Notes under the pieces: model-generated
Told to the model about the DNA's origin: nothing
Seen by the model: the letters and a program-made list of their open reading frames with translations, nothing else
Databases searched by the model: none
Program-made: the position numbers and the translations under genes
Shown here: piece by piece, positions 48,500 to 57,060 of the stretch
Position numbering within the stretch: the first letter of the stretch is position 1
Layout: each line of letters starts with the position of its first letter
DNA from: Marinobacter szutsaonensis
GTDB taxonomy: Bacteria; Pseudomonadota; Gammaproteobacteria; Pseudomonadales; Oleiphilaceae
Direction of reading: 5' to 3'
Assembly (NCBI RefSeq): GCF_039523335.1
Contig: NZ_BAAAFC010000001.1
Span: 2,790,001 to 2,854,000 of the forward strand
Length of the DNA stretch: 64,000 nt

Positions 48500-49621
48500 A
48501 TGGAATTCGAGAAACTGTTGCGGCTGATGGTGGAGAAGGGCGGTTCGGACCTGTTTATCACCGCGGGTGTGCCGCCGAGCATGAAGGTCAACGGCAAGGT
48601 TCTGCCGGTCACCAAGAATGCCCTGACCCCGGAACAGACCCGTGAACTGGTCTATGGCTCGATGAACGACAAGCAGCGCGCGGAGTTTGACGCCACCCAC
48701 GAGTGCAACTTTGCCATCAGTGCCCGGGGCATTGGCCGTTTCCGGGTCAGTGCGTTCTTCCAGCGCAATCTGTGTGGCATGGTGCTGCGGCGGATCGAGG
48801 TCAAAATTCCGCAGATTGATGACCTGTCCCTGCCGGAAGTCATCAAGGACCTGGCCATGACCAAACGGGGCCTGATCATGTTCGTGGGCGCCACCGGTAC
48901 CGGTAAGTCCACCTCTCTGGCCGCCATGCTGGGACATCGCAACCGGAACAGTCGCGGTCATATCATTTCCATCGAGGACCCGATCGAATTCGTGCATCAG
49001 CACCAGGGTTGTATCGTGACCCAGCGCGAGGTGGGGATCGATACCGAGAGCTTCGAGGTGGCCCTGAAAAACACCCTGCGTCAGGCCCCTGATGTGATCC
49101 TGATCGGTGAGGTTCGGACCCAGCAGACCATGGAATATTCCGTGCAGTTTGCCGAGACCGGTCACCTGTGCCTGGCGACCCTGCACGCCAACAACGCCAA
49201 CCAGGCGCTGGACCGTATCATCCAGTTCTTCCCTCCCGAACAGCACAACCAGATCTGGATGGACCTGTCCCTGAACCTGAAAGCCATCGTGGCCCAGCAG
49301 CTGGTGCCCACTCCCGATGGCAAGGGGCGCAAGGCAGTTATCGAAGTGCTGATCAATACCCCACTGGTGTCGGACATCATCCGCAAGGGTGAGGTGCACA
49401 AGCTCAAGGAGCTGATGGCGAAATCCGGCGAGGCGGGTATGCAGACCTTCGACCAGGCACTGTACAAGCTGTACTCCGAAGGTTCGATCACCTACGAGGA
49501 CGCCCTGGCCCATGCCGATTCGGCGAACGACCTGCGCCTGATGATCAAGCTTGGCGCCGATTCCGCCGGAGCTGATCAGCTCTCCACGTCGGTGGACAAA
49601 CTGTCCATCCAGGATGACTGA
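48500..49621 (+). CDS. pilU: PilT-dependent retraction ATPase PilU
   Basis: A 373-residue paralogue of PilT. Walker A FVGATGTGKSTSLAAM is near residue 130, IEDPIEFVHQHQG near 160, VILIGEVRTQQTMEYSVQFA near 197 and TGHLCLATLHANNA near 218. A longer C-terminal tail (…GADQLSTSVDKLSIQDD) beyond the PilT end is typical of PilU, which works only together with PilT. Second gene of the pilTU unit. Confidence 0.96.
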   Translation: MEFEKLLRLMVEKGGSDLFITAGVPPSMKVNGKVLPVTKNALTPEQTRELVYGSMNDKQRAEFDATHECNFAISARGIGRFRVSAFFQRNLCGMVLRRIEVKIPQIDDLSLPEVIKDLAMTKRGLIMFVGATGTGKSTSLAAMLGHRNRNSRGHIISIEDPIEFVHQHQGCIVTQREVGIDTESFEVALKNTLRQAPDVILIGEVRTQQTMEYSVQFAETGHLCLATLHANNANQALDRIIQFFPPEQHNQIWMDLSLNLKAIVAQQLVPTPDGKGRKAVIEVLINTPLVSDIIRKGEVHKLKELMAKSGEAGMQTFDQALYKLYSEGSITYEDALAHADSANDLRLMIKLGADSAGADQLSTSVDKLSIQDD

Positions 49622-49687
49622 ACCGGAATTCACGCCTTCAGACTAAAGTCGTAAGTAGTTAGGGCCTCGAACCAGTAGTTTTGGCAT

Positions 49688-49717
49688 TTGAGGCCCTTGG
49701 CCCGTGCTGCGTATACT
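49688..49717 (+). promoter_or_regulatory. sigma-70 promoter of the FadL porin gene
   Basis: TTGAGG (49688-49693), 18-nt spacer, TATACT (49712-49717), 27 nt before the ATG. An 8-bp inverted repeat AGGGCCTC (49661-49668) / GAGGCCCT (49690-49697) overlaps the -35 and may be an operator or the end of the pilU transcript. Confidence 0.5.
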
Positions 49718-49744
49718 CCGCCCCGAATCAATCAAGGAGATACC

Positions 49745-51142
49745 ATGCACAAGAATACCAACGCACTCGTAAAGGCAATCCGCCTTGCAACCCTGGCCGC
49801 TCTTGCCGCGCCAGCCAGCGTCATGGCGGGTGGTTTCTCGCTTAACGAACAAAGCGCCAGCGCCATGGGCGTGGCCAATGCCGGTGCTGCCGCAAATCCC
49901 GAGAATGCGACCACCGTGCTGTTCAACCCGGCCGGGATGAGCCAGCTTTCAGGGATGAACGTTTCCTTCGGTGCGGCGGTTCTGGACATTGATGCCGAGG
50001 CGAAAGAGGGTTCCACTTCAGCGAACAATCAGCTCGGTATGCCGGTGTCCGGTAGTACGGGTGGAGATATCGCCGATCCTGCGGTCCTCCCCAATTTCTA
50101 CTATACCCACGAAATCAGCGATTCCATTGATGTCGGGTTTGGGATCCATGCCCCGTATGGCCTGGCCGCTGATTACGACAATGACTTCATCGGTCGGTAC
50201 TTTGCTGATGAAACCGAGTTGACCGCTATCGCCTTTACGCCGTCTGTTGCCGTAAATAATGGTAAGGGGCTCTCCATGGGCATCGGTCTTAACATCATGT
50301 ATGCCGAGGGGCGTCTGTCGAAGTTTCAGGACTACTCCGGGGCCTATTTCCTGGCTCAGCAAAAAGCTGATGCCGAGGGGGTGCCATTGAACGGTGAGCC
50401 GTTCCAGCCGGGTTACGCGGATATCGAGGGTGACGATATCGGCATCACCGCCCGTATCGGCTTCCTGTATGAGATGTCGCAACAAACCCAGCTGGGTCTT
50501 ACTATGCAAACCGGAACGGAGCTGGAGCTGGAGGGAGATGCGGATCTCTCCAATTACCCGGTGGTCCAACCGGGCGATACCGGGCTGAACGCCTTCCAGG
50601 CTGATATCAGTCGGGATGTAGAGGTGCCGCTCGCAATTCCGGAGAGTGTTACCTTCGGCGCCCGGCACTTGCTCACTGACAGAGTGACCCTCCTGGCCGG
50701 TGCGACCTACGCCAAATGGAGTCGCTTCGAAGAGCTGGATATCATTAGCCAGGAAAGCGGAGAGGTCATCTCCCACATCACCGAAGAATGGAAAAACACC
50801 TGGCAGTTCAATGTGGGCGGTATCTGGCAAGCCACGCCGAAGTGGGCCCTGAAGGCAGGGTATGCCTGGGATGAGTCGCCGGTCGACAACTATGTGACTG
50901 CCCGGATTCCGTCAGAGGACCGTCACTGGCTGACCCTGGGTACCCAGTGGAAAGACATTCAGAGTGGCTGGACCGTCGATGCTGCCGTAGGCACGTTGAT
51001 CTTCGCGGATGACGCGAAAGTGGATGACAGGGAGTACAGTCACGAGGATCCCACCGGTGACCCGATCAGCGCGGCCAGCTACCAGGGCGAATACGACCTG
51101 AGTGCCTGGAGCGCATCATTCCAGGTCAGCAAAGCCTTCTGA
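49745..51142 (+). CDS. fadL: FadL/TodX-family outer-membrane transport protein
   Basis: A 465-residue outer-membrane porin for long-chain fatty acids or hydrocarbons. A signal peptide (about 1-28, ending ASVMA) precedes the FadL N-terminus GGFSLNEQSASAMGVANAG and the NPA-type hatch motif LFNPAGMSQL near residue 60. The remainder is rich in beta-strands with alternating hydrophobic residues and the C-terminal strand ends SASFQVSKAF. The ATG at 49745 follows AAGGAG. A substrate cannot be assigned, but the presence of this porin fits a lipid- or alkane-using bacterium. Confidence 0.93.
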   Translation: MHKNTNALVKAIRLATLAALAAPASVMAGGFSLNEQSASAMGVANAGAAANPENATTVLFNPAGMSQLSGMNVSFGAAVLDIDAEAKEGSTSANNQLGMPVSGSTGGDIADPAVLPNFYYTHEISDSIDVGFGIHAPYGLAADYDNDFIGRYFADETELTAIAFTPSVAVNNGKGLSMGIGLNIMYAEGRLSKFQDYSGAYFLAQQKADAEGVPLNGEPFQPGYADIEGDDIGITARIGFLYEMSQQTQLGLTMQTGTELELEGDADLSNYPVVQPGDTGLNAFQADISRDVEVPLAIPESVTFGARHLLTDRVTLLAGATYAKWSRFEELDIISQESGEVISHITEEWKNTWQFNVGGIWQATPKWALKAGYAWDESPVDNYVTARIPSEDRHWLTLGTQWKDIQSGWTVDAAVGTLIFADDAKVDDREYSHEDPTGDPISAASYQGEYDLSAWSASFQVSKAF

Positions 51143-51189
51143 TTCCCGCGTTCAATCTGCACTTCAGATGAGGCTGGCGGCCAGCGCCG

Positions 51190-51573
51190 TCAGCCGATCA
51201 CCTGGCCCCGGTAGATCACCTGTTTCTTCCTCGTTGGCATTCCGCCATTTTCCACTCCCTCCTCAATCGCCTTCGCGGGCCGATCGTCGGCAATCGCCTG
51301 GCCTCGATACATACGTTTCGGGTTTTCTCCATCTTCGGTGCTTCCTGAATCCCATTGTAGTTGGGGTACCTGGGCCTTGAGTGTCTCCCAGGTGCGGACC
51401 AGATGGCTTGATCGGCTTTTGCTCGCATAGTCCGCCAGTTGCTGTTCGAGATGCTGCTCGGTCAGGTGGAGTTTGACGCCGAACTCGGAGTGAATCAGGC
51501 GGCGGCACTGGTGTACCAGTTTCAGCAGGCTGGGGTTAAGGAGCCACTCTCTCTCGGATGCCAGAGTATTCAT
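51190..51573 (-). CDS. hypothetical protein with two YRGQ motifs
   Basis: A 127-residue soluble protein. The N-terminal two thirds (MNTLASEREWLLNPSLLKL...LVHQCRRLIHSEFG...ETLKAQVPQLQW) are helical; the C-terminal third has two short repeats, MYRGQAIA and IYRGQVIG, separated by 27 residues. YRGQ/YRG motifs are seen in DUF4278 proteins, but the resemblance is limited. The ATG at 51573 follows GAGGCCG; a longer frame to 51681 is less likely. Convergent with the FadL gene. Confidence 0.6.
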   Translation of the reverse strand: MNTLASEREWLLNPSLLKLVHQCRRLIHSEFGVKLHLTEQHLEQQLADYASKSRSSHLVRTWETLKAQVPQLQWDSGSTEDGENPKRMYRGQAIADDRPAKAIEEGVENGGMPTRKKQVIYRGQVIG

Positions 51574-51807
51574 GGTTACGGCCTCGGAATGTATGTCACA
51601 ACCAGGTTGCGGTTCGGTATGGCCCGAATCCGGCAACCGACACCGTTTGCGATGCGAATTTTGTGCCGTTCTTCGCAACATACCCTTTAGGCCACCAAAG
51701 CAGCGGGTTCTCTGGGCAGTGATGGGGCTGAAGGTCGGTTGTTAAAGTGGTTGCAGTGTCACTCGGCGGTGCAAGAGAAGGGAGTTTGCCCCGTTTTGGG
51801 GTAGGGG

Positions 51808-51835
51808 AGCCGGCCGGGACGGTTCCCGACCGGCT
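51808..51835 (-). terminator. 12-bp hairpin after polA
   Basis: On the minus strand, 13 nt after the polA stop: 12-bp stem (AGCCGGTCGGGA with its complement, one G-T pair) and a 4-nt loop, followed by C-rich sequence without T-run. A second hairpin CCCC-GTTTT-GGGG lies at 51790-51802. The gap 51574-51848 otherwise shows no gene. Confidence 0.4.
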
Positions 51836-51848
51836 GATCAGACAGAAA

Positions 51849-54569
51849 TCAGTGGGCTTCGTCCCAGTTGTCACCGACTCCGGCATCCACCACCAGTGGA
51901 ATGGCCAGTTCCGCCGCCGCTGACATCCGTTTAACCAGTCCGTCCCGGACCTTATCCAGGGCGGATTCTTTTACTTCGACGATCAGTTCGTCGTGAACCT
52001 GCATGGTCATGCGGGCTTCGTCCGCATGTTCGTTACGCAGCCAGTTGTCGACTTCGATCATGGCCCGCTTGATGATATCCGCTGCGGTTCCCTGCATCGG
52101 CGCGTTGATCGCTGTGCGCTCCGCCGCCTGTTGCATCTGCTTGTTGCGGGCATTGATTTCGGGCAGGTACAGGCGACGACCGAACAGGGTTTCCACGAAG
52201 CCATCCTCGTGGGCCTGTTTGCGGATGTTGTCCATGTATTTCAGCACGCCCGGGTACCGCTCGAAATAGCGGTCGATGTATTCCTGGGCCAGTTTCCGTT
52301 CCACGCCCAGTTGTCGTGACAGCCCGAACGCGGACATGCCGTAGATCAGACCGAAGTTGATGGCCTTGGCGCTGCGGCGCTGATCGGAGCTGACCTCTTT
52401 GAGACTGACGCCGAATACCTCTGCCGCCGTGGCCTTGTGGATGTCCTCGCCATGTTCGAACGCGTTGATCAGGCCCTTGTCGCCGGAAAGGTGGGCCATG
52501 ATTCGAAGCTCGATCTGGGAGTAGTCCGCGGCCACCAGCTTGTATCCTTCCGGTGCGATGAACGCCTGGCGGATACGCCGGCCTTGTTCGCTGCGGATGG
52601 GGATGTTCTGCAGGTTGGGCTCCGACGAGGACAGCCGCCCCGTCGCCGTGACCGCCTGGTGATAGGATGTATGCACACGCCCGGTGCGATGGTGGATCAG
52701 TTCCGGCAGGGTGTCGGTATAGGTCGACTTGAGCTTGCTCAGACTCCGGTGCTCGAGGATCAGCCGGGGCAGTTCGTGCTCGTGGGCCAGTTCCTGCAAC
52801 ACCGGCTCGGCGGTCGATGGCGCGCCCTTCGGTGTCTTTTTGATGACCGGCAAGCCCAGCTTGTCATAGAAGATGGCCTGCAGCTGCTTGGTGGAGCCCA
52901 GGTTGAAGGTTTCTCCGGCGACCTCGTGGGCTTCCTCTTCCAGTTCGGCCATGCGTTCGGCCAGCTCCTGGCTATGCTGCCTCAGCACGCTGGCGCTAAT
53001 CAGGGTGCCCCGTTGCTCCATGCGCGACAGTACCGGTACCAGCGGCAAATCGATCTCCCGGTAGACCGAGTCCAGTTTGCCGATTTCCCTGAGCCGGGGG
53101 CTCAGGGTCTGGTGCAGGCGCAGGGTGATGTCGGCGTCCTCGGCGGCATAGGGGGCGGCCTTTTCCAGATCGATCTGGTTGAAGGTCAGCTGTTTGGCAC
53201 CCTTGCCGGCAATGGATTCGTAGGTGATGGTCTGTTCGCCCAGGTACTCCCGGGCCAGGCTGTCCATATCGTGGCGGGTAGCCACGGAATTATAGACATA
53301 GGACTCCAGCATGGTGTCCTCGGCAATGCCTTCCAGGTTGATGCCGTGGTTGGCGAGCACGTTCTTGTCGTACTTGAGGTTCTGGCCCACTTTTTTCTGT
53401 TTCGGATCTTCCAGCAGCGGCTTGAGCTGCTCCAGAACCTCGTCCCGGTCCAGCTGCTCCGGTGCGCCCATGTAGTCGTGGGCCAGTGGGACGTATGCGG
53501 CTTCGCCGGCCTCGACTGCGAAGGACACGCCGACAATCTCGGCGTCGATGTAGCGCAGGCTGGTGGTTTCCGTGTCAAAGGCGAACAGGTCGGATGCCTT
53601 CAGGCGCTTGATCCAGTCATCCAGTTCGTCCTGTTCGGTGATAACGCTGTAACGCTTTTCCTTCGGAGTGGCGGGGGCGTTGTTGTCAGATTTTCCCTCC
53701 GCATCGCTTTCATTTTCCAGTTCGTTAACCCAGGTGCGGAATTCGTATTCCTTGAACAAATCCAGCAGCTGTTCGTCGTCCTGCTCACGCAGCTTGAGAT
53801 CCTCCAGGCCGAACTCGAGATCCACGTCGGTCCGTATGGTCGCAAGATCGCGGCTCAGGGGCAGGGTGTCGATGGCTTCGCGCAGGTACTCACCGATCTT
53901 GCCCTTGATCTCGTCCGCATGCTCGATGAGGTTGTCCAGGTCCTTGTAGGTCTGCAGCCATTTGACGGCGGTTTTTGGTCCGCACTTGTTCACGCCCGGG
54001 ATGTTATCCACCTTGTCGCCCACCAGGGCGAGGTAGTCGATGATCTGCTCCGGCGTGACGCCGAACTTTTCCACCACGCCATCCCGGTCCATCCGGGTCT
54101 CGGTCATGGTGTTGATCAGGGTGACGTGATCGCTCACCAGTTGCGCCATGTCCTTGTCACCGGTGGAGACCACCACGTCGATGCCCTTGCTGGTGGCTTC
54201 GTTGGCCAGGGTGCCGATGACGTCGTCCGCCTCCACTTCCGGAACGATCAGCAGGGGCAGGCCCATAGCGCGGACGATCTCGTGAATGGGTTCAATCTGC
54301 ATGCCGAGGTCTTCCGGCATGGGCGGCCGGTTGGCCTTGTACTCTTCGTACATCTCGTGCCGGAAGGTTTTGCCCTTGGCATCAAAGACCACCACCATTT
54401 TCGAGCCGGGGAAATCCTGCTCCAGGCGCCGGATCATACTGATCACGCCTTTGATGGCCCCGGTCGGGTGATTCTTGCTGTTGGTCAGAGGCGGCAGCGC
54501 ATGATAGGCGCGGAAAAGGTAGGATGAGCCGTCGACGAGCACCACGGGTGGGGTCTTTTTTTCATTCAT
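51849..54569 (-). CDS. polA: DNA polymerase I
   Basis: A 906-residue polymerase with three domains: 5'-3' exonuclease (about 1-290; LVDGSSYLFRAYHA, DDVIGTLA, GDKDMAQLV, GVNKCGPKTA), 3'-5' proofreading exonuclease (about 330-510, active DTET retained near 347) and the polymerase A domain (about 520-906; DYSQIELRIMAHLSGD, RRSAKAINFGLIYGMSAFGL, VHDELIVEV). The ATG at 54569 (MNEKKTPPVVLVDGS) agrees with the family start; the frame is open upstream but unsupported. Divergent from the DUF2782 gene, as in Pseudomonas. Confidence 0.97.
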   Translation of the reverse strand: MNEKKTPPVVLVDGSSYLFRAYHALPPLTNSKNHPTGAIKGVISMIRRLEQDFPGSKMVVVFDAKGKTFRHEMYEEYKANRPPMPEDLGMQIEPIHEIVRAMGLPLLIVPEVEADDVIGTLANEATSKGIDVVVSTGDKDMAQLVSDHVTLINTMTETRMDRDGVVEKFGVTPEQIIDYLALVGDKVDNIPGVNKCGPKTAVKWLQTYKDLDNLIEHADEIKGKIGEYLREAIDTLPLSRDLATIRTDVDLEFGLEDLKLREQDDEQLLDLFKEYEFRTWVNELENESDAEGKSDNNAPATPKEKRYSVITEQDELDDWIKRLKASDLFAFDTETTSLRYIDAEIVGVSFAVEAGEAAYVPLAHDYMGAPEQLDRDEVLEQLKPLLEDPKQKKVGQNLKYDKNVLANHGINLEGIAEDTMLESYVYNSVATRHDMDSLAREYLGEQTITYESIAGKGAKQLTFNQIDLEKAAPYAAEDADITLRLHQTLSPRLREIGKLDSVYREIDLPLVPVLSRMEQRGTLISASVLRQHSQELAERMAELEEEAHEVAGETFNLGSTKQLQAIFYDKLGLPVIKKTPKGAPSTAEPVLQELAHEHELPRLILEHRSLSKLKSTYTDTLPELIHHRTGRVHTSYHQAVTATGRLSSSEPNLQNIPIRSEQGRRIRQAFIAPEGYKLVAADYSQIELRIMAHLSGDKGLINAFEHGEDIHKATAAEVFGVSLKEVSSDQRRSAKAINFGLIYGMSAFGLSRQLGVERKLAQEYIDRYFERYPGVLKYMDNIRKQAHEDGFVETLFGRRLYLPEINARNKQMQQAAERTAINAPMQGTAADIIKRAMIEVDNWLRNEHADEARMTMQVHDELIVEVKESALDKVRDGLVKRMSAAAELAIPLVVDAGVGDNWDEAH

Positions 54570-54657
54570 AGAAATACGGATCCGGATTCTGATTGAAGCG
54601 TTGGTTGGCTTGTGCAACTCTGTACTGAACTGGAATTGACGAAAGGGTATCACGAAA

Positions 54658-54996
54658 ATGAAGCGAATCGCTTACCCCGCCATACTGCTGATTGGCCTGC
54701 CCTTGGCGGCACTGGCCCAGGAAGAGGGTGCGCTGGATCAGGTGCCGGTGGAGACCCCGAAAGAGCCGGTGGTGGTGACCGATTACCAGCCGGAAACAGA
54801 GGGCCCCGCCATTGTTATCCGCGCCGGTGAGAACGAGGTGTTCTACGAGTACCGGGTGAACGGTCAGCTTATGGAAATCAAGGTGGTTCCTGCCGTTGGG
54901 CCTGAGTATTACCTGGTGCCTGCCGATGGTGGTGGCTGGATCCGGGAAACCGAATCGGATCTCCTGGTGCCCAGCTGGGTACTGTTCCGCTGGTAA
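54658..54996 (+). CDS. DUF2782 family exported protein
   Basis: A 112-residue protein with signal peptide (MKRIAYPAILLIGLPLAALA, cleaved before QEEG) and a small beta-rich domain: VVVTDYQPE...VIRAGENEVFYEYRVNGQLMEIKVVPAVGPEYYLVP and a C-terminal WVLFRW. This is the DUF2782 pattern found next to polA in many gammaproteobacteria. Function unknown; periplasmic location is likely. Confidence 0.9.
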   Translation: MKRIAYPAILLIGLPLAALAQEEGALDQVPVETPKEPVVVTDYQPETEGPAIVIRAGENEVFYEYRVNGQLMEIKVVPAVGPEYYLVPADGGGWIRETESDLLVPSWVLFRW

Positions 54997-55056
54997 CCGG
55001 TTTTTAGTATGAACATTCTAATTTTTGCCCGTATCTTGGTTAGTGAGATCCAAAGA

Positions 55057-55086
55057 AGGCCCGCGAGTTAAGCGGTTAGCGGGCCT
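55057..55086 (+). other. hairpin upstream of the phasin-like gene
   Basis: AGGCCCGC (55057-55064) and GCGGGCCT (55079-55086) form a perfect 8-bp stem with a 14-nt loop. It lies 34 nt before the next start codon, so it is probably in that gene's 5' leader; no T-run follows. Confidence 0.4.
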
Positions 55087-55119
55087 GGCGAATGTTCACG
55101 AAACCAAGGAGAGTCCATC

Positions 55120-55548
55120 ATGGGTAAACTCAAGTCCTACCAGGAACAGATTCAGGAAATCGTCGACAAGGGCATCAACGCCGCAGAAGAGCAGCAAAAG
55201 AAAATCGCTGCCAAGCCGTTCGAGTATGCCGAGAAGCTGGAATCCGAAGCGCGCGAGTACAGCGTCAAGAACCTGCGCAAGCGCTACGATGGTTACAGTG
55301 AGAGCCTGTTCGAGCAGCTGCGTAGCCTGAACTCCCGTTTCGGCAACTTCGCTGCCGAGCTGGTGGCCAAGCTGGAGAAGGAAGCGGCTGAAGGTGCAGA
55401 AGCGGTTTCTGATGCGGCCGAGGACGTGTCCGAGGCGGCCCAGGAAGCCAAGAAGAGTGTTGAGCCGAAGAAGCCGGCCGCTCGCAAGACCACTGCCCGC
55501 AAGAGCAGCAGCTCTGCAGCTGCCAAGAAGAGCACAGCCTCTGCTTGA
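55120..55548 (+). CDS. phasin-like helical protein with Lys/Ala-rich histone-H1-like tail
   Basis: A 142-residue protein. Residues 1-105 are almost entirely amphipathic helix (SYQEQIQEIVDKGINAAEEQ...FEQLRSLNSRFGNFAAELVAKL), the style of phasins that coat polymer granules. The C-terminal 35 residues are repeats of PKKPAA, RKTTARKSS, AAAKKS, like histone H1 or PhaF tails, which bind DNA. It may therefore link granules, or another surface, to the nucleoid; no pha genes are adjacent, so the phasin role is inferred. AAGGAG precedes the ATG. A palindrome with a T-run follows the stop by 20 nt and can serve as terminator. Confidence 0.65.
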   Translation: MGKLKSYQEQIQEIVDKGINAAEEQQKKIAAKPFEYAEKLESEAREYSVKNLRKRYDGYSESLFEQLRSLNSRFGNFAAELVAKLEKEAAEGAEAVSDAAEDVSEAAQEAKKSVEPKKPAARKTTARKSSSSAAAKKSTASA

Positions 55549-55567
55549 TCTGCATTGACGTTAAGAT

Positions 55568-55597
55568 GGGGTCAGATGAAAGCTTTCATCTGACCCC
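55568..55597. repeat. 30-nt REP-like palindrome, copy 3 (terminator-like)
   Basis: Arms GGGGTCAGATGAA / TTCATCTGACCCC, loop AGCT, followed by TTTTT on the plus strand. Twenty nt after the phasin-like gene stop, so it likely acts as its terminator. Confidence 0.9.
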
Positions 55598-55641
55598 TTT
55601 TTACATCATCTGGCCGATGTGAACTGAACTGGATTGAAGAC

Positions 55642-55671
55642 GGGGTCAGAAGAAAACCTTCTTCTGACCCC
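55642..55671. repeat. 30-nt REP-like palindrome, copy 4 (compensated arms)
   Basis: Arms GGGGTCAGAAGAA / TTCTTCTGACCCC, loop AACC, followed by ATTTTTA. Both arms are changed at the same paired position (T to A and A to T) relative to the other copies, keeping a perfect stem. Confidence 0.9.
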
Positions 55672-55689
55672 ATTTTTATGTCTGGCCTT

Positions 55690-56337
55690 TTACTGCTCGC
55701 CGGCCACTTCCAGAGGCAGCGTCCGTTCCTTGTCCGTAATCACTTCCAGCCGCTGGATATCTTTCCGGTAGGTTTTTTTCAGCTCCACGATATCCTGGCG
55801 CTGGCTGGCGATATCCTGCTCGATTTCGTCGATCTGGGATTCAAGTCGCCGGATCTTGTCCAGGGTAGCTTGCGGAATGTCACGGCCTGCGCGCTCCATA
55901 TCCGCGGCACGGCTCTGCTCGTTGTTAAGCTGGGATGAGATTACCTGGATGTTTCCGCGTTTGAGCTGGATCAGGCCATTCATTTCCCGCACCTTCCGGT
56001 GCATGGCTTCAACCGCCTGATCCGGGTGGCTGTAACGCTTCAGCAGCAATTCGTCCTGTTCGCGCTGGCGTTCAAGCTCCTGTTGGCGTTTTTTCTCGGC
56101 CTTGCGGGCTGCAATCTCTTCTTCGGTCGGCGCAGGCGGGACGGTTTCGACCACCCGGCCGTTGCTGCCCAGGATGTCGTAGCCCCGCTTGGTGGCTTCC
56201 TGGGGAATGGTGTTACTGATTACTACCTGGCCCTGTGCGTCAGTGTAACGATACATCTGGGCATTGGCCGGCAGTGAGGCGCCCATGGCCGCTGCCAGCA
56301 GCAATGCCGAGGAATACACAGACAGACGATTGCCCAT
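55690..56337 (-). CDS. DUF4124 domain-containing exported protein
   Basis: A 215-residue protein with signal peptide (about 1-26, LLLAAAMGASLPANA) followed by the DUF4124 domain MYRYTDAQGQVVISNTIPQEATKRGYDIL and then a long charged coiled coil (about 75-205). DUF4124 proteins bear a YxWxDxxG-type beta motif and have no established function; periplasmic location is expected. It sits 3 nt downstream of pyrE on the same strand. Confidence 0.88.
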   Translation of the reverse strand: MGNRLSVYSSALLLAAAMGASLPANAQMYRYTDAQGQVVISNTIPQEATKRGYDILGSNGRVVETVPPAPTEEEIAARKAEKKRQQELERQREQDELLLKRYSHPDQAVEAMHRKVREMNGLIQLKRGNIQVISSQLNNEQSRAADMERAGRDIPQATLDKIRRLESQIDEIEQDIASQRQDIVELKKTYRKDIQRLEVITDKERTLPLEVAGEQ

Positions 56338-56340
56338 CAG

Positions 56341-56979
56341 TCAGACTCCGTATTGATCACGGTATTCGGCTACCTTGTCCGCGTGGCCGGCAAACTCCGG
56401 GTTGGCCTTGAGGTAGTCGAGTACCTGTTCGAGGCGAATGATGCTGACCACCGGAATACCGAATTCCTTTTCCACTTCCTGGATGGCCGAGAGTTCGCCG
56501 TTACCTTTTTCCTGTCGATCGAGGGCGATCAGTACGCCTGCCGGCTCGGCACCTGCAGCCCGGATAAGGTCGATGGACTCGCGGATGGCGGTGCCGGCGG
56601 TGATGACGTCATCCACGATCAGCACTTTGCCCTCCAATGGTGCGCCGACGATGTTGCCGCCCTCACCATGATCTTTCTTTTCTTTGCGGTTAAAGGCAAA
56701 TGGTTTGCTGTTACCTTCTGTAGCCAGGGCCATGGCAGTAACAGTGGCCAAGGGAATGCCCTTATAGGCAGGGCCGAAAATGATGTCATAATCCAGCCCG
56801 CTGCGGCTGATAGCGGCGGCATAGGCCTTGCTTAGTTGCAGCAGGTCGTTTCCGGTGTTGAACAGTCCGGCGTTGAAGAAGTACGGGCTGGTGCGGCCGG
56901 ATTTGAGTGTGAACTCTCCAAAACGCAACACGTTCCGCTGGATGGCGAATTCGATGAAATCTTGCTGATAGTCGTGCAT
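56341..56979 (-). CDS. pyrE: orotate phosphoribosyltransferase
   Basis: Pyrimidine-synthesis enzyme that joins orotate and PRPP to OMP. The 212-residue protein has the family N-terminus [31 protein letters not shown], the flexible loop [11 protein letters not shown] near residue 100 and the PRPP motif [17 protein letters not shown] near 118-135. Divergent from the Crc-like gene, which is the Pseudomonas pyrE-crc arrangement. Confidence 0.97.
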   Translation of the reverse strand: MHDYQQDFIEFAIQRNVLRFGEFTLKSGRTSPYFFNAGLFNTGNDLLQLSKAYAAAISRSGLDYDIIFGPAYKGIPLATVTAMALATEGNSKPFAFNRKEKKDHGEGGNIVGAPLEGKVLIVDDVITAGTAIRESIDLIRAAGAEPAGVLIALDRQEKGNGELSAIQEVEKEFGIPVVSIIRLEQVLDYLKANPEFAGHADKVAEYRDQYGV

Positions 56980-57060
56980 GACAAGGCTTCTGGCGGGAGT
57001 GGATCTTTAATTAGTGCGTAAAAACGGTATCATACACACAAACCGAATCAGGGAACACGT

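Noticed and set aside
52437..54527. 696-codon open frame on the plus strand
   Set aside because: Antisense to polA; no start context or domain, composition typical of an antisense shadow.
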